A stretch of DNA of 64,000 bases from an uncultured Oscillospiraceae bacterium (GTDB lineage Bacteria; Bacillota; Clostridia; Oscillospirales; Ruminococcaceae). This document shows, one piece after another, positions 14,301 to 23,072 of this stretch (the stretch's first letter is position 1; every line of letters begins with the position of its first letter). A model generated the notes under the pieces. That model searched no databases and had not been told where the DNA came from. It saw only the letters and a list, made by a program, of their open reading frames with translations. The stretch is from NCBI GenBank assembly GCA_934526065.1, contig CAKSZX010000003.1:124001-188000 (forward strand). The letters are read 5' to 3'. The position numbers and the translations under genes were made by a program.

Positions 14301-15599
14301 TTATTCCAAGAAACCTTTGTGGTGACGCATCACCATTTCGTTTTCAAGCATCTGTGCTGTTTCAAGAGCAACACCGACGATAATGAGAAGTGAAGTACCG
14401 CCCATCTGAATACCTGTGCCTGTAAGGTTACCTGTAACAATAGGCAGGATAGCTACAACGCCCAGGAAAATAGCGCCGATAAATGTAATTTTGCCCAAAA
14501 CCTTCTGAATGAAATCCTGAGTCATCTTGCCCGGACGGAAACCAGGGATAACGCCGTTGTTCTTTCTCAGGTTATTTGCAATTTCAACCGGATTGTACTG
14601 CATTGTTACATAGAAGTAGTTGAAAGCAATAATCAACAGCAAATATGTGATAGCATATACAAAACCGTTATAGTTGAATACGTTCAATATTTTAATAAGA
14701 AGTTCTGACTGAACGTTGAAGAAACTTCTGATAGTACCCGGAATAGAAACCAAAGCACTTGCGAAGATAATAGGCATAACGCCCGTCATATTAACCTTGA
14801 TAGGTATATATGTGTTCTGGCCGCCCATCATCTTTCTGCCTACAACTCTCTTTGCATACTGTACCGGAATCCTTCTCTCGGCGTTGTTCAAAACAACAGC
14901 GAAAGCAATAACTGCTACGGCAAATATAAGATAGAGAGGAATAAGGAAGAAGTTCTGTGTTTTCTGGCTTTTAACCGCGTCATTGAACATATTAACAAAG
15001 ATTGTCACCGTGCTTGAAAGTCTTGAAACTATACCGGTGAAGATAATGAGAGAAACACCGTTGCCGATGCCTTTTTTATCAATCTGCTCACCCATCCACA
15101 TAAGTAAAAGTGAACCTGCAACAAATGTTACAATAATAACCAATCCGGCAAAAAAGCCTTCAAGCCCGTTTGTATAAATAAGGGCGCCCTGGTTTCTGAG
15201 GACCATATAGTAACCCAAAGCCAAAACGGCACCGATACCTATACTTACATATCTTGTAATTTTATTGATTTTTCTTCTACCTTCTTCACCTTCTTTTGAC
15301 AGGTTTTCCAAATAAGGAACAGCCACTGTCAAAAGAGTGATGATGATGGATGCGTTGATGTAAGGAATTACACCCAGTGCAAAAAGAGTAGCATTGGCAA
15401 ATGCGCCACCGCTTATCATATTCAGATAGCCAAGCATGTTGCCGTCGCCGGCTGAAATCATGCTTTTAAGAGCGGAGGGACGGATAAAGGGCACAGCAAT
15501 GGCACAGCCCAAGCGATACAAAATAAGAACTATCGCCGTGAAGATGATTTTCTTTCTCAAATCTTCAATTTTCCACGCATTTTTAAATGTCTCTAACAC
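14301..15599 (-). CDS. secY: Protein translocase subunit SecY
   Basis: SecY (432 residues, ten membrane segments) is the channel of the Sec translocon. Recognisable parts are the N-terminal ENLSKEGEEGRRKINKITRY loop, the NAERRIPVQYAKR cytoplasmic loop and the PGFRPGKMTQDFI segment near the C-terminus that contacts SecA and ribosomes. The start is a GTG at 15599, one base past the rplO stop, with AGAGG in the end of rplO, so it is translationally coupled to L15. Confidence 0.98.
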   Translation of the reverse strand: MLETFKNAWKIEDLRKKIIFTAIVLILYRLGCAIAVPFIRPSALKSMISAGDGNMLGYLNMISGGAFANATLFALGVIPYINASIIITLLTVAVPYLENLSKEGEEGRRKINKITRYVSIGIGAVLALGYYMVLRNQGALIYTNGLEGFFAGLVIIVTFVAGSLLLMWMGEQIDKKGIGNGVSLIIFTGIVSRLSSTVTIFVNMFNDAVKSQKTQNFFLIPLYLIFAVAVIAFAVVLNNAERRIPVQYAKRVVGRKMMGGQNTYIPIKVNMTGVMPIIFASALVSIPGTIRSFFNVQSELLIKILNVFNYNGFVYAITYLLLIIAFNYFYVTMQYNPVEIANNLRKNNGVIPGFRPGKMTQDFIQKVLGKITFIGAIFLGVVAILPIVTGNLTGTGIQMGGTSLLIIVGVALETAQMLENEMVMRHHKGFLE

Positions 15600-15600
15600 T

Positions 15601-16044
15601 TTATTTTACCTCTGCCTTTCCGCCTGCTTTTTCGATTTTCTCTTTTGCAGATGCAGAGAAAGCTTTAAGTTGAACAGTCATAGGCTTTGTGATTTCGCCG
15701 TTACCAAGAACCTTGATACCGTCGCAAACCTTTTTAACAAGACCGCTTGCTACAACTGCTGCTTCGTCAACAACGCTGTTAGCTTCAAATCTTGCTTCGA
15801 GGTCACTAACCTTGATAGTTGCATAAGTGGTTCTGAACGGTTCGTTAGTGAAGCCAACCTTAGGAAGTCTTCTCTGCAAAGGAAGCTGACCGCCTTCAAA
15901 GCCTGCTTTCTTAGCGCCTGAACGAGCCTTCTGACCCTTGTGACCGTAACCGGCTGTTTTGCCGTTACCGCTGCCGTGGCCACGACCTTTTCTCTTAGCA
16001 GCTTTTGATGAACCTTCTGCAGGTCTCAATTCATGAAGCATCAT
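15601..16044 (-). CDS. rplO: 50S ribosomal protein L15
   Basis: L15 (147 residues) is an early large-subunit assembly protein. The Gly/Lys-rich N-terminal arm (KRKGRGHGSGNGKTAGYGHKGQ) is diagnostic. Two adjacent ATG codons exist at 16044 and 16041; the first is seven bases after AGGAGGTG and is preferred. It sits between rpmD and secY. Confidence 0.97.
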   Translation of the reverse strand: MMLHELRPAEGSSKAAKRKGRGHGSGNGKTAGYGHKGQKARSGAKKAGFEGGQLPLQRRLPKVGFTNEPFRTTYATIKVSDLEARFEANSVVDEAAVVASGLVKKVCDGIKVLGNGEITKPMTVQLKAFSASAKEKIEKAGGKAEVK

Positions 16045-16064
16045 ATTTGTGCACCTCCTGTCGA

Positions 16065-16274
16065 TTATTCAGCGATAACTTCAACAAGGTGTGAGATTTT
16101 TGCAACCTTACCCATTGTTGCCGCTGTGTTAGGCTGAACTTTTACGTCGCCTACTCTTTTAAGTCCAAGAGCTTCTGCACATGCCTTCTGATTCTGAAGA
16201 CGACCTGCAAGACTCTTAACAAGTTTGATTGTTACTGTTTCAGGCGCTTTTACTGCCTTTTTTCTTCCAGCCAT
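16065..16274 (-). CDS. rpmD: 50S ribosomal protein L30
   Basis: L30 (69 residues) carries the family core VTIKLVKSLAGRLQNQKACAEALGL. A basic N-terminal extension of about 11 residues (MAGRKKAVKAP) precedes the usual start of the fold. It lies between rpsE and rplO. Confidence 0.95.
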   Translation of the reverse strand: MAGRKKAVKAPETVTIKLVKSLAGRLQNQKACAEALGLKRVGDVKVQPNTAATMGKVAKISHLVEVIAE

Positions 16275-16288
16275 TTAAAAGTACCCCC

Positions 16289-16789
16289 TTAACCCAACAA
16301 TTCTTTTTCGTCAATACCACGGATCTTAGCAACTTCACCGATTGTTCTTACAGAAGCAAGACCGGCGATTGTAGCTGCAACCACGTTACCCGGGTTTCTT
16401 GAACGAAGTGATTTTGTACGAATATCCTTGATACCGGCTGCTTCGATAACAGCACGAACTGCGCCGCCGGCGATAACACCTGTACCAGGAGCTGCCGGTC
16501 TCATAAGAACTCTTGCAGCACCTGAAGCACCTACAACTTCATGCGGAATTGATGTGCCTTTCAGTGAAATTCTATACAAATTCTTTCTTGCATCCTCTGT
16601 ACCTTTGCGGATAGCTTCCGGTACTTCAGCTGCTTTACCGATACCATAACCTACAACGCCGTTGCCGTCACCAACTACAATAAGAGCTGAGAACTTCATA
16701 ATACGGCCGCCTTTAACGGTCTTTGATACACGGTTAATTGATACAACCTTCTCCTGAAGGTCTAAAGTACTTGCGTCAATTCTTTCCAT
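16289..16789 (-). CDS. rpsE: 30S ribosomal protein S5
   Basis: S5 (166 residues) lines the mRNA entry side of the 30S subunit and affects decoding fidelity. It has the N-terminal double-stranded RNA-binding domain (VVSINRVSKTVKGGRIMKFS) and the C-terminal S5 fold with GTGVIAGGAVRAVIEAAGI. GGAGGG precedes the start. It lies between rplR and rpmD. Confidence 0.97.
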   Translation of the reverse strand: MERIDASTLDLQEKVVSINRVSKTVKGGRIMKFSALIVVGDGNGVVGYGIGKAAEVPEAIRKGTEDARKNLYRISLKGTSIPHEVVGASGAARVLMRPAAPGTGVIAGGAVRAVIEAAGIKDIRTKSLRSRNPGNVVAATIAGLASVRTIGEVAKIRGIDEKELLG

Positions 16790-16804
16790 TGTATCCCTCC
16801 TACA

Positions 16805-17164
16805 TTACAGCTTGAGGCCGCCTTCACGGGCGCCGTCAGCCAAAGCCTGTACACGACCGTGATAGATATAGCCGCCACGGTCAAACACTACGTTTGTAAT
16901 GCCTTTTTCCAATGCAAGCTTAGCAATCTTTTCGCCAACTGCTTTAGCTGCTTCTTTATTACCGCCATAGCTTGTGAAATCTTTGTCCATTGTTGATGCA
17001 CTTACAAGTGTAACACCTGCAACGTCATCAATAATCTGAGCATAGATGTGCTTTGAGGAGCGGAATACATTCAGACGAGGACATGCAGCTGTACCGCTAA
17101 TCTTTGTGCGAACTCTGGCATGTCTTCTAAGTCTTGCCCGGTTACTGTTTGGTTTCTTTACCAT
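16805..17164 (-). CDS. rplR: 50S ribosomal protein L18
   Basis: L18 (119 residues) binds 5S rRNA with L5 in the central protuberance. The basic N-terminus (RARLRRHARVRTKISGTAACPRLNVF) and the ending FDRGGYIYHGRVQALADGAREGGL are characteristic. It lies between rplF and rpsE. Confidence 0.97.
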   Translation of the reverse strand: MVKKPNSNRARLRRHARVRTKISGTAACPRLNVFRSSKHIYAQIIDDVAGVTLVSASTMDKDFTSYGGNKEAAKAVGEKIAKLALEKGITNVVFDRGGYIYHGRVQALADGAREGGLKL

Positions 17165-17182
17165 AATTAGCTCACTCCTTTA

Positions 17183-17725
17183 TTATTTACCTTTACCTGT
17201 CTTGCCTTCTTTGCGGATTACATATTCACCGGCATAGCGAATACCCTTGCCCTTGTAAGGCTCCGGCGGACGCTTTTCACGGATTTCTGCCGCAAACTGG
17301 CCAACCTTCTGTTTATCGATACCGATAACCTTGATCTTGTTGGCATCCGGACATTCAATCTTGATACCTTCAACTTCAGGAACAATTACCTGGTGTGAAT
17401 AACCAAGGTTCATAACAAGGTTTGTACCCTGTTTTGCAACTCTGTAACCAACACCAAGAACTTCAAGGTCCTTAGAGAAGCCTTCTGAAACACCTACAAC
17501 CATGTTGTGGATGAGTGATCTTGTAAGACCGTGCAATGCTTTGTTTTCGTTTTCGTCATCTGGACGGGAAACAACAACTGTATCACCTTCAACAGCAATT
17601 GTCATATTTGGGTGAAAAGTGGAATTAAGTGTTCCCTTAGGGCCAGCAACTGTAACATTATTTCCATCAACTGTAACTTTTACACCTGCTGGAATAGCAA
17701 TGGGTTTTCTTCCTATTCTCGACAT
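17183..17725 (-). CDS. rplF: 50S ribosomal protein L6
   Basis: L6 (180 residues) lies near the factor-binding centre of the 50S subunit. It has the two repeated L6 domains, a conserved start (MSRIGRKPIAIPAGV) and the C-terminal signature PEPYKGKGIRYAGE. GGGGG precedes the ATG. Confidence 0.97.
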   Translation of the reverse strand: MSRIGRKPIAIPAGVKVTVDGNNVTVAGPKGTLNSTFHPNMTIAVEGDTVVVSRPDDENENKALHGLTRSLIHNMVVGVSEGFSKDLEVLGVGYRVAKQGTNLVMNLGYSHQVIVPEVEGIKIECPDANKIKVIGIDKQKVGQFAAEIREKRPPEPYKGKGIRYAGEYVIRKEGKTGKGK

Positions 17726-17739
17726 AACTATTTACCCCC

Positions 17740-18138
17740 TTACCATACATAAGCGAGAACTTCGCCGCCCACATTTTCTTTGCGAGCTTTTTTGTCTGTC
17801 ATAACGCCCTTAGATGTTGAGATGATGGCTGTGCCGATACCTCTCAAAACCTTTGGCAAATCTTCGCAGCTTGAGTAGATACGAAGACCTGGTTTAGAAA
17901 CTCTGCGCAAACCTGTGATTACTGAAGCGCCTGTTTCTGTGTATTTAAGTGTGATTGTGATAACGCCCTGTTTATCATCCTCAGTCACTGTGTAGCCTTT
18001 TACGTAGCCTTCATCAACAAGAATCTGACAGATAGCCTTTTTCATGTTGGATGCAGGTACATCAACTGTTTCGTGTCTTGCCCGTGAAGCATTTCTGATT
18101 CTTGTGAGCAAGTCAGCGATTGGATCAGTGATATTCAT
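17740..18138 (-). CDS. rpsH: 30S ribosomal protein S8
   Basis: S8 (132 residues) binds the central domain of 16S rRNA and in many bacteria represses the spc operon. The N-terminus DPIADLLTRIRNA and the C-terminal GIGTAIISTSKGVMTDKKARK segment are diagnostic. It lies between rpsN and rplF. Confidence 0.97.
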   Translation of the reverse strand: MNITDPIADLLTRIRNASRARHETVDVPASNMKKAICQILVDEGYVKGYTVTEDDKQGVITITLKYTETGASVITGLRRVSKPGLRIYSSCEDLPKVLRGIGTAIISTSKGVMTDKKARKENVGGEVLAYVW

Positions 18139-18167
18139 ATTTGCCTCCTATAATATTTAAAAGTTAA

Positions 18168-18353
18168 TTACCAGCTTGCTTTTCTTACGCCAGGAATTTC
18201 GCCCTTGTAGGCCAATTCTCTGAAACAGATACGGCAAATGCCGTACTTGCCGATATAAGCATGTGGTCTGCCACAGATTTTGCATCTGTTGTACTTTCTT
18301 GTTGAAAATTTAGGTTCGCGCTGCTGCTTAACCTTCATAGATGTCTTTGCCAT
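18168..18353 (-). CDS. rpsZ: 30S ribosomal protein S14, zinc-binding type Z
   Basis: The 61-residue protein is the short, zinc-dependent form of S14 (also called rpsN1). Two Cys pairs (C24/C27 and C40/C43) form the zinc site, and the C-terminal REL-Y-GEIPGVRKASW is typical. It is the only S14 gene in this window and lies between rplE and rpsH. Confidence 0.97.
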   Translation of the reverse strand: MAKTSMKVKQQREPKFSTRKYNRCKICGRPHAYIGKYGICRICFRELAYKGEIPGVRKASW

Positions 18354-18370
18354 AGTATATATCTCCTTCC

Positions 18371-18910
18371 TTAGTTAGCGAACGGAGCACCAAGAGCTTT
18401 AAGCAAAGCCTTAGCTTCTTCGTCTGTTGTTGCTGTTGTTACGAATGAGATATCCATACCACGGAGAGCATCGATTTTATCATATTCGATTTCAGGGAAG
18501 ATCAACTGTTCCTTGATACCGAATGAATAGTTGCCACGACCGTCGAATGAATTACCGTTGATACCGTGGAAGTCTCTAACTCTCGGAAGAGCAACTTCGA
18601 ACAATCTCTCGATAAATTCATACATTCTTTCACCGCGAAGTGTTACCTTAACGCCGATTGGCTGGCCTTCACGGAGCTTGAAGTTAGCAACTGATTTCTT
18701 AGCCTTGCAAACGATCGGGTGCTGACCTGTGATCTGCTCGATGTCGCTGATAACAGAATCGATAACCTTTGAATTGTCCTTAGCTTCTGAACAACCAACG
18801 TTTACAACAACCTTTTCAATTTTTGGAATCTGCATTACACTCTTGTAGTTGAACTGCTTCATAAGAGCAGGAGCAACTTCGCTTGTGTATTTTTCTCTAA
18901 GATTTGACAT
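18371..18910 (-). CDS. rplE: 50S ribosomal protein L5
   Basis: L5 (179 residues) binds 5S rRNA and contacts the P-site tRNA. The family signature includes LREGQPIGVKVTLRGERMYEF and the ending TDEEAKALLKALGAPF. The start is the ATG at 18910, with AAGGAG nine bases upstream; the in-frame TTG at 18931 overlaps that ribosome site and is rejected. Confidence 0.97.
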   Translation of the reverse strand: MSNLREKYTSEVAPALMKQFNYKSVMQIPKIEKVVVNVGCSEAKDNSKVIDSVISDIEQITGQHPIVCKAKKSVANFKLREGQPIGVKVTLRGERMYEFIERLFEVALPRVRDFHGINGNSFDGRGNYSFGIKEQLIFPEIEYDKIDALRGMDISFVTTATTDEEAKALLKALGAPFAN

Positions 18911-18931
18911 AAAAAGTTTCTCCTTTCTCAA

Positions 18932-19246
18932 TTACAGTTCAGCACCGCAGTGTTTGCAGATACGAACTTTTTTACCGTCAACGATCTTGTGGCCTACTCT
19001 TGTAGCCTTGCCACATTTCGGACAAACCGGCATAACCTTGCTTGCGTAGATAGCGCCTTCTGCGTCTACAATGCCGCCTGTTTCACCCTGTCTTCTCGGC
19101 TTAACATGCTTTTTAACCATGTTACGGCCTTCAACGATTACTTTGCCTTCAGCCGGGCTTACAGCGAGCACCTTGCCGGTTTCACCGCGGTCTTTACCGC
19201 TAATGATTTTAACGGTATCACCTGTTTTTACATGAACCTTATTCAT
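18932..19246 (-). CDS. rplX: 50S ribosomal protein L24 with C-terminal zinc-ribbon cysteines
   Basis: L24 (104 residues from the ATG at 19246) begins 50S assembly. Its KOW domain (VKTGDTVKIISGKDRGETGKV) is at the N-terminus. The C-terminal part carries two Cys pairs, C75/C78 and C97/C100, which look like a zinc ribbon, a feature of many Firmicutes L24 proteins. The open frame extends 33 bases upstream but lacks a better ribosome site. Confidence 0.96.
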   Translation of the reverse strand: MNKVHVKTGDTVKIISGKDRGETGKVLAVSPAEGKVIVEGRNMVKKHVKPRRQGETGGIVDAEGAIYASKVMPVCPKCGKATRVGHKIVDGKKVRICKHCGAEL

Positions 19247-19259
19247 TATAATTCTCCTA

Positions 19260-19628
19260 TTAAAGTGATTCCGGTGCAAGGCTCAATATTTTAAGGTAAC
19301 CCTTGTCACGAAGTTCGCGAGCAACAGGTCCAAAAATACGTGTGCCTCTCGGATTTTTATCGTCTTTTATAATAACTGCTGCATTTTCGTCAAAACGGAT
19401 GTAAGAACCATCCTCACGGCGAATACCGCTCTTTGAACGAACGATAACAGCTTTAACTACTTCACCTTTTTTAACAACGCCGCCCGGTGTTGTCTTCTTT
19501 ACTGAAGCTACAACAACATCGCCGATATTTGCATATCTTCTGCGTGTGCCGCCAAGAACTCTGATACACATAAGTTCCTTGGCACCTGTGTTGTCTGCAA
19601 CCTTCAAGTAGGTCTGCATCTGTACCAT
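19260..19628 (-). CDS. rplN: 50S ribosomal protein L14
   Basis: L14 (122 residues) forms part of the subunit interface. QTYLKVADNTGAKELMCIRV is the family N-terminus. I choose the ATG at 19628 (AGGAGG eight bases upstream) over a TTG two codons earlier. It lies between rpsQ and rplX. Confidence 0.97.
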   Translation of the reverse strand: MVQMQTYLKVADNTGAKELMCIRVLGGTRRRYANIGDVVVASVKKTTPGGVVKKGEVVKAVIVRSKSGIRREDGSYIRFDENAAVIIKDDKNPRGTRIFGPVARELRDKGYLKILSLAPESL

Positions 19629-19655
19629 GTACAAGTCCTCCTTTTCAAAATAAGC

Positions 19656-19910
19656 TTATTTAGCTTTTTCAACTATTCTAACAAGTCTCCAGTTTTTATC
19701 CTTTGAAAGTGGACGAGTTTCCATGATTTCTACACGGTCGCCGATGCCACATTCATTGTTTTCATCGTGTGCTTTGAATTTAACAGTCTTTTTAACAATC
19801 TTCTTGTATAAAGGGTGCCGAACTCTGTCTTCGATAGCAACAACAATTGTTTTATCCATCTTGTCGGATACAACTGTACCAACTCTTGTTTTTCTCAAAT
19901 TACGTTCCAT
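19656..19910 (-). CDS. rpsQ: 30S ribosomal protein S17
   Basis: S17 (84 residues) is an early-binding OB-fold protein of the 30S subunit. RKTRVGTVVSDKMDKTIVVAI and GDRVEIMETRPLSKDKNWR are conserved family segments. GGGGAGG precedes the ATG. Confidence 0.97.
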   Translation of the reverse strand: MERNLRKTRVGTVVSDKMDKTIVVAIEDRVRHPLYKKIVKKTVKFKAHDENNECGIGDRVEIMETRPLSKDKNWRLVRIVEKAK

Positions 19911-19927
19911 TGTTTTTCCTCCCCTTA

Positions 19928-20116
19928 TTATTTGTCGATAGCGCTGAGAGTTGTCAAAACTCTTGCGATATCTTTCTTAACTGCCTTAATTCTTGTCGGA
20001 TTGTCCAACTGGTTTATAGCGTGCTGAAAACGGAGGTTGAAAAGTTCTGCTTTCAGCTCTTTGAGTTTAGCTGTCAACTCTTCGGCTGACAAGTTACGAA
20101 GTTCACTTGCTTTCAT
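19928..20116 (-). CDS. rpmC: 50S ribosomal protein L29
   Basis: L29 (62 residues) is a small helical hairpin near the tunnel exit and the SRP docking site. KELKAELFNLRFQHAINQLDNPTR is characteristic. Its ATG overlaps the rplP stop in a TAATG, with GAGGAGG inside rplP, so the two are coupled. Confidence 0.97.
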   Translation of the reverse strand: MKASELRNLSAEELTAKLKELKAELFNLRFQHAINQLDNPTRIKAVKKDIARVLTTLSAIDK

Positions 20117-20535
20117 TATTCAGCAACCTCCTCTTTCTTCACGAATTTGCACTTGATAGGCAACTTGTGCATAGCAAGACGCATAGCTTCTTTGGCTGTT
20201 TCTTCTGAAACGTCGCCGATTTCAAACATAACTCTGCCCGGTTTAACAACTGCAACCCATTTTTCAGGGCTACCTTTACCGGAACCCATTCTGGTGCCGG
20301 CCGGCTTTTCTGTGATTGGCTTATCCGGGAAAATCTTGATCCAAACCTGACCGCCACGCTTGATGTAACGAGTCATGGCAATACGAGCTGCTTCAATCTG
20401 GTTTGATGTGATCCATGACGGTTCCAAAGCCTGAAGGCCGTAATCGCCGTATGTCACTTTATTACCACGCATAGCTTTACCGGTCATACGACCTCTGTGA
20501 ACTCTGCGGTATTTAACTCTCTTTGGCAAAAGCAT
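20116..20535 (-). CDS. rplP: 50S ribosomal protein L16
   Basis: L16 (139 residues) helps shape the A site. MLLPKRVKYRRVHRGRM and RMGSGKGSPEKWVAVVKPG are diagnostic. Its ATG overlaps the rpsC stop as TAATG and its own stop overlaps the rpmC start the same way. Confidence 0.97.
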   Translation of the reverse strand: MLLPKRVKYRRVHRGRMTGKAMRGNKVTYGDYGLQALEPSWITSNQIEAARIAMTRYIKRGGQVWIKIFPDKPITEKPAGTRMGSGKGSPEKWVAVVKPGRVMFEIGDVSEETAKEAMRLAMHKLPIKCKFVKKEEVAE

Positions 20536-21206
20536 TATTTGTTGCCTCCTTCTTTACGAGGTTTAGAACCTTTGAGTACTTCACCTTTGTAAATCCAAAC
20601 TTTAACGCCAACCTTACCAAATGTTGTGTTAGCTTCTGCAAAACCGTAGTCGATATCTGCACGAAGTGTTTGAAGCGGAATAGTACCTTCATGGTATTGT
20701 TCTGTTCTGGCAATATCTGCACCGCCAAGACGGCCTGAGCAGCTTGCCTTAATGCCCTTAACGCCAAGTCTCATGGCTCTGGACATTGACTGTTTCATAG
20801 CTCTTCTGAAAGCAATTCTTCTTTCAAGCTGTGCTGCAATGTTTTCTGCAACAAGCTGAGCGTCTGCGTCAGGCTGTTTGATTTCTGTAATGTTGATAAT
20901 TACTTCGTCAACAGGTCTCTTAACCTGCTTTGCAACCTGAACTCTGAGCTTTTCGATTTCTGCGCCCTGACGGCCGATAACCATACCGGGTTTTGCACAG
21001 AAAATGTTTATTCTCAATACTTTTGAGTCTCTCTCAATCTCAATTTTTGATACACCGGCAGTGTAAAGCTGAGCTTTGAGAACTTTTCTTATTTTATAGT
21101 CTTCTACAAGTGTATCGCCGAAAGCTTTCTTTTCAACGTACCAGCGAGAATCCCAGTTTTTAATAACGCCTACACGCAAACCGTGTGGATTAACTTTCTG
21201 TCCCAT
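20535..21206 (-). CDS. rpsC: 30S ribosomal protein S3
   Basis: S3 (223 residues) forms part of the mRNA entry tunnel. The N-terminus MGQKVNPHGLRVGV and a type II KH domain with VIGRQG (76-81) are visible, followed by the C-terminal S3 domain (about 110-195). AAGGAGG precedes the start. Confidence 0.97.
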   Translation of the reverse strand: MGQKVNPHGLRVGVIKNWDSRWYVEKKAFGDTLVEDYKIRKVLKAQLYTAGVSKIEIERDSKVLRINIFCAKPGMVIGRQGAEIEKLRVQVAKQVKRPVDEVIINITEIKQPDADAQLVAENIAAQLERRIAFRRAMKQSMSRAMRLGVKGIKASCSGRLGGADIARTEQYHEGTIPLQTLRADIDYGFAEANTTFGKVGVKVWIYKGEVLKGSKPRKEGGNK

Positions 21207-21216
21207 AGCTTCCTCC

Positions 21217-21555
21217 TTATTCTTCGATTTCTTTGAGAACTACAGTCATGTGTGATGTTCTCTTAAGAATTCTATATGCTCTGCCCTGTGCTCTCGGCAT
21301 AACTCTTTTAAGAGTTGGGCCCGGTGTTACAAAACACTCTGCAACATACAGATTGTTTTTGTCCATCTGAAAATTGTGTTCCGCATTTGCCATAGCTGAC
21401 TTAACCAATTTAAGTAAAGGTTCACAAGCAGCCTTTGGTGTGTGCTGCAAGATAGCAACAGCTTCGTTTACCGGCTTATTTCTGATAAGGTCCATAACGA
21501 TCTGTACTTTTCTTGGTGCGATGCGGACATGTCTAGCGTATGCCCTTGCTTCCAT
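21217..21555 (-). CDS. rplV: 50S ribosomal protein L22
   Basis: L22 (112 residues) has a beta hairpin lining the exit tunnel. The ending TLKRVMPRAQGRAYRILKRT is typical. The true start is the ATG at 21555 (MEARAYARHVR), preceded by AAGGAG. The open frame runs 25 codons further upstream but that part overlaps the rpsS coding region. Confidence 0.97.
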   Translation of the reverse strand: MEARAYARHVRIAPRKVQIVMDLIRNKPVNEAVAILQHTPKAACEPLLKLVKSAMANAEHNFQMDKNNLYVAECFVTPGPTLKRVMPRAQGRAYRILKRTSHMTVVLKEIEE

Positions 21556-21568
21556 AATTATATTCTCC

Positions 21569-21841
21569 TTACTTACCTGATTTTGTGCCTGCATGACCAC
21601 GGAATGTTCTTGTTGGTGCAAATTCACCAAGCTTGTGGCCTACCATATCTTCTGTTACATATACCGGAACGTGTTTACGACCGTCGTGAACAGCAAAAGT
21701 GTGACCAACGAAATCCGGGAAAATTGTTGATGAACGGCTCCAAGTTTTTAATACTCTTTTTTCGCCAGTCTTGTTCATTTCCTTAACTCTTTTGAGAAGG
21801 ACAGGCTGTACGAAAGGGCCTTTTTTAATACTTCTACCCAT
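21569..21841 (-). CDS. rpsS: 30S ribosomal protein S19
   Basis: S19 (90 residues) lies in the 30S head beside S13. MGRSIKKGPFV and the GHKLGEFAPTRTFRGHAG ending are diagnostic. It lies between rplB and rplV. Confidence 0.97.
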   Translation of the reverse strand: MGRSIKKGPFVQPVLLKRVKEMNKTGEKRVLKTWSRSSTIFPDFVGHTFAVHDGRKHVPVYVTEDMVGHKLGEFAPTRTFRGHAGTKSGK

Positions 21842-21857
21842 TTCTTAACTCCTTTTC

Positions 21858-22688
21858 TTAACCGTTTCTGCGTCTTACGATAAGCTTGTCTGAAGCTTTG
21901 CGCTTGCTTCTTGTCTTGTAGCCCATAGCAGGTTTGCCCCAAGGTGTAACAGGACCCGGACGACCTACCGGAGCCTTACCTTCACCACCGCCGTGTGGGT
22001 GGTCAACAGGGTTCATAACGCTACCACGAACGGTAGGTCTCCAACCCATGTGGCGCTTCTTACCGGCTTTACCGATTTTAACATTGTCGTGATCAAGGTT
22101 TGAAACCTGACCGATTGTTGCATAGCAGTTAAGTGTTACATTTCTCAATTCGCCGGAAGGAAGTCTGATAAGACCGTAGCCGTTTTCCTTAGCGATGAGC
22201 TGACCGAAGTTACCTGCTGAACGAACGAGCTGTGCGCCCTTGCCCGGGTAAAGTTCAACGTTGTGAACGATTGTACCAACCGGGATGTTTGCAAGCGGAA
22301 GTGCGTTGCCCGGCTTGATGTCGGCATTAGGACCGCTTACTACTTTATCACCAACATTAAGGCCGTTAGGAGCAATAATGTATGATTTTTCACCGTCTTC
22401 ATACTGAATCAAAGCGATAAAAGCTGTTCTGTTCGGGTCATATTCCAAAGTGATAACTGTTGCCGGAACATCAAGCTTGTTTCTCTTAAAATCAATAACA
22501 CGGTATTTTGTTCTGTTTCCGCCACCGTGATGACGAACTGTTATACGGCCTGTGTTGTTACGGCCGGATGTCTTTTTCATAGGTTCCAAGAGACTTCTCT
22601 CTGGTGCAACCTTTGAAAGAGCCGAATAATCTGTCACAGCCATGTTACGGCGTGAAGGGGTAGTCGGCTTAAATTTCTTAATAGCCAT
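21858..22688 (-). CDS. rplB: 50S ribosomal protein L2
   Basis: L2 (276 residues) supports the peptidyl transferase centre and subunit joining. The N-terminal TTPSRRNMAV and the C-terminal MNPVDHPHGGGEGKAP with the catalytic-region histidine are conserved. A 90-base gap separates it from rplW and holds a terminator-like hairpin (see 22750-22772). Confidence 0.97.
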   Translation of the reverse strand: MAIKKFKPTTPSRRNMAVTDYSALSKVAPERSLLEPMKKTSGRNNTGRITVRHHGGGNRTKYRVIDFKRNKLDVPATVITLEYDPNRTAFIALIQYEDGEKSYIIAPNGLNVGDKVVSGPNADIKPGNALPLANIPVGTIVHNVELYPGKGAQLVRSAGNFGQLIAKENGYGLIRLPSGELRNVTLNCYATIGQVSNLDHDNVKIGKAGKKRHMGWRPTVRGSVMNPVDHPHGGGEGKAPVGRPGPVTPWGKPAMGYKTRSKRKASDKLIVRRRNG

Positions 22689-22749
22689 TTAGGTTCACTC
22701 TCCTTATGAGTCTTTTTGCGAGAAACGGTCGGTGCCGCCTCCCATACTT

Positions 22750-22772
22750 AAAAACGCTTAATCATTTAAGCG
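22750..22772 (-). terminator. Terminator-like hairpin inside the S10 operon
   Basis: CGCTTAA and TTAAGCG (22755-22761 and 22766-22772) form a perfect 7-bp stem with a 4-base loop, followed on the minus strand by five T residues (22754-22750). It lies between rplW and rplB, where a complete stop would cut off the rest of the operon. It is therefore more likely a partial attenuator or RNA processing site. Confidence 0.55.
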
Positions 22773-22778
22773 GAGGGA

Positions 22779-23072
22779 TTAGTTCATGCTTTCGAAGAAC
22801 TCAATACCCTTTGAATCAGCTGTCAATGTTACGATAGCTTTCTTTGTGGCCGGTGTGTAACCGCCTTTGATACCCTGACGACGGAATCTGCCGCGTACAG
22901 AGATTGTGTTTACCTTGCTTACCTTAACGCCGAAAAGTTCTTCAACTGCCTTGGCAATTTCAATCTTGTTAGCGTCTTTGGCAACCTGGAATGTGTATTT
23001 CTTGTCAGCAATGCCCATCATGCTGTTTTCAGTGATGATTGGCTTGATGATGATATCCTGTGCAAATTTCAT
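22779..23072 (-). CDS. rplW: 50S ribosomal protein L23
   Basis: L23 (97 residues) sits at the tunnel exit and binds trigger factor and SRP. The IIIKPIITENSM start and the VNTISVRGRFRRQGIKGG segment are typical. Its start overlaps the rplD stop as TAATG. Confidence 0.96.
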   Translation of the reverse strand: MKFAQDIIIKPIITENSMMGIADKKYTFQVAKDANKIEIAKAVEELFGVKVSKVNTISVRGRFRRQGIKGGYTPATKKAIVTLTADSKGIEFFESMN

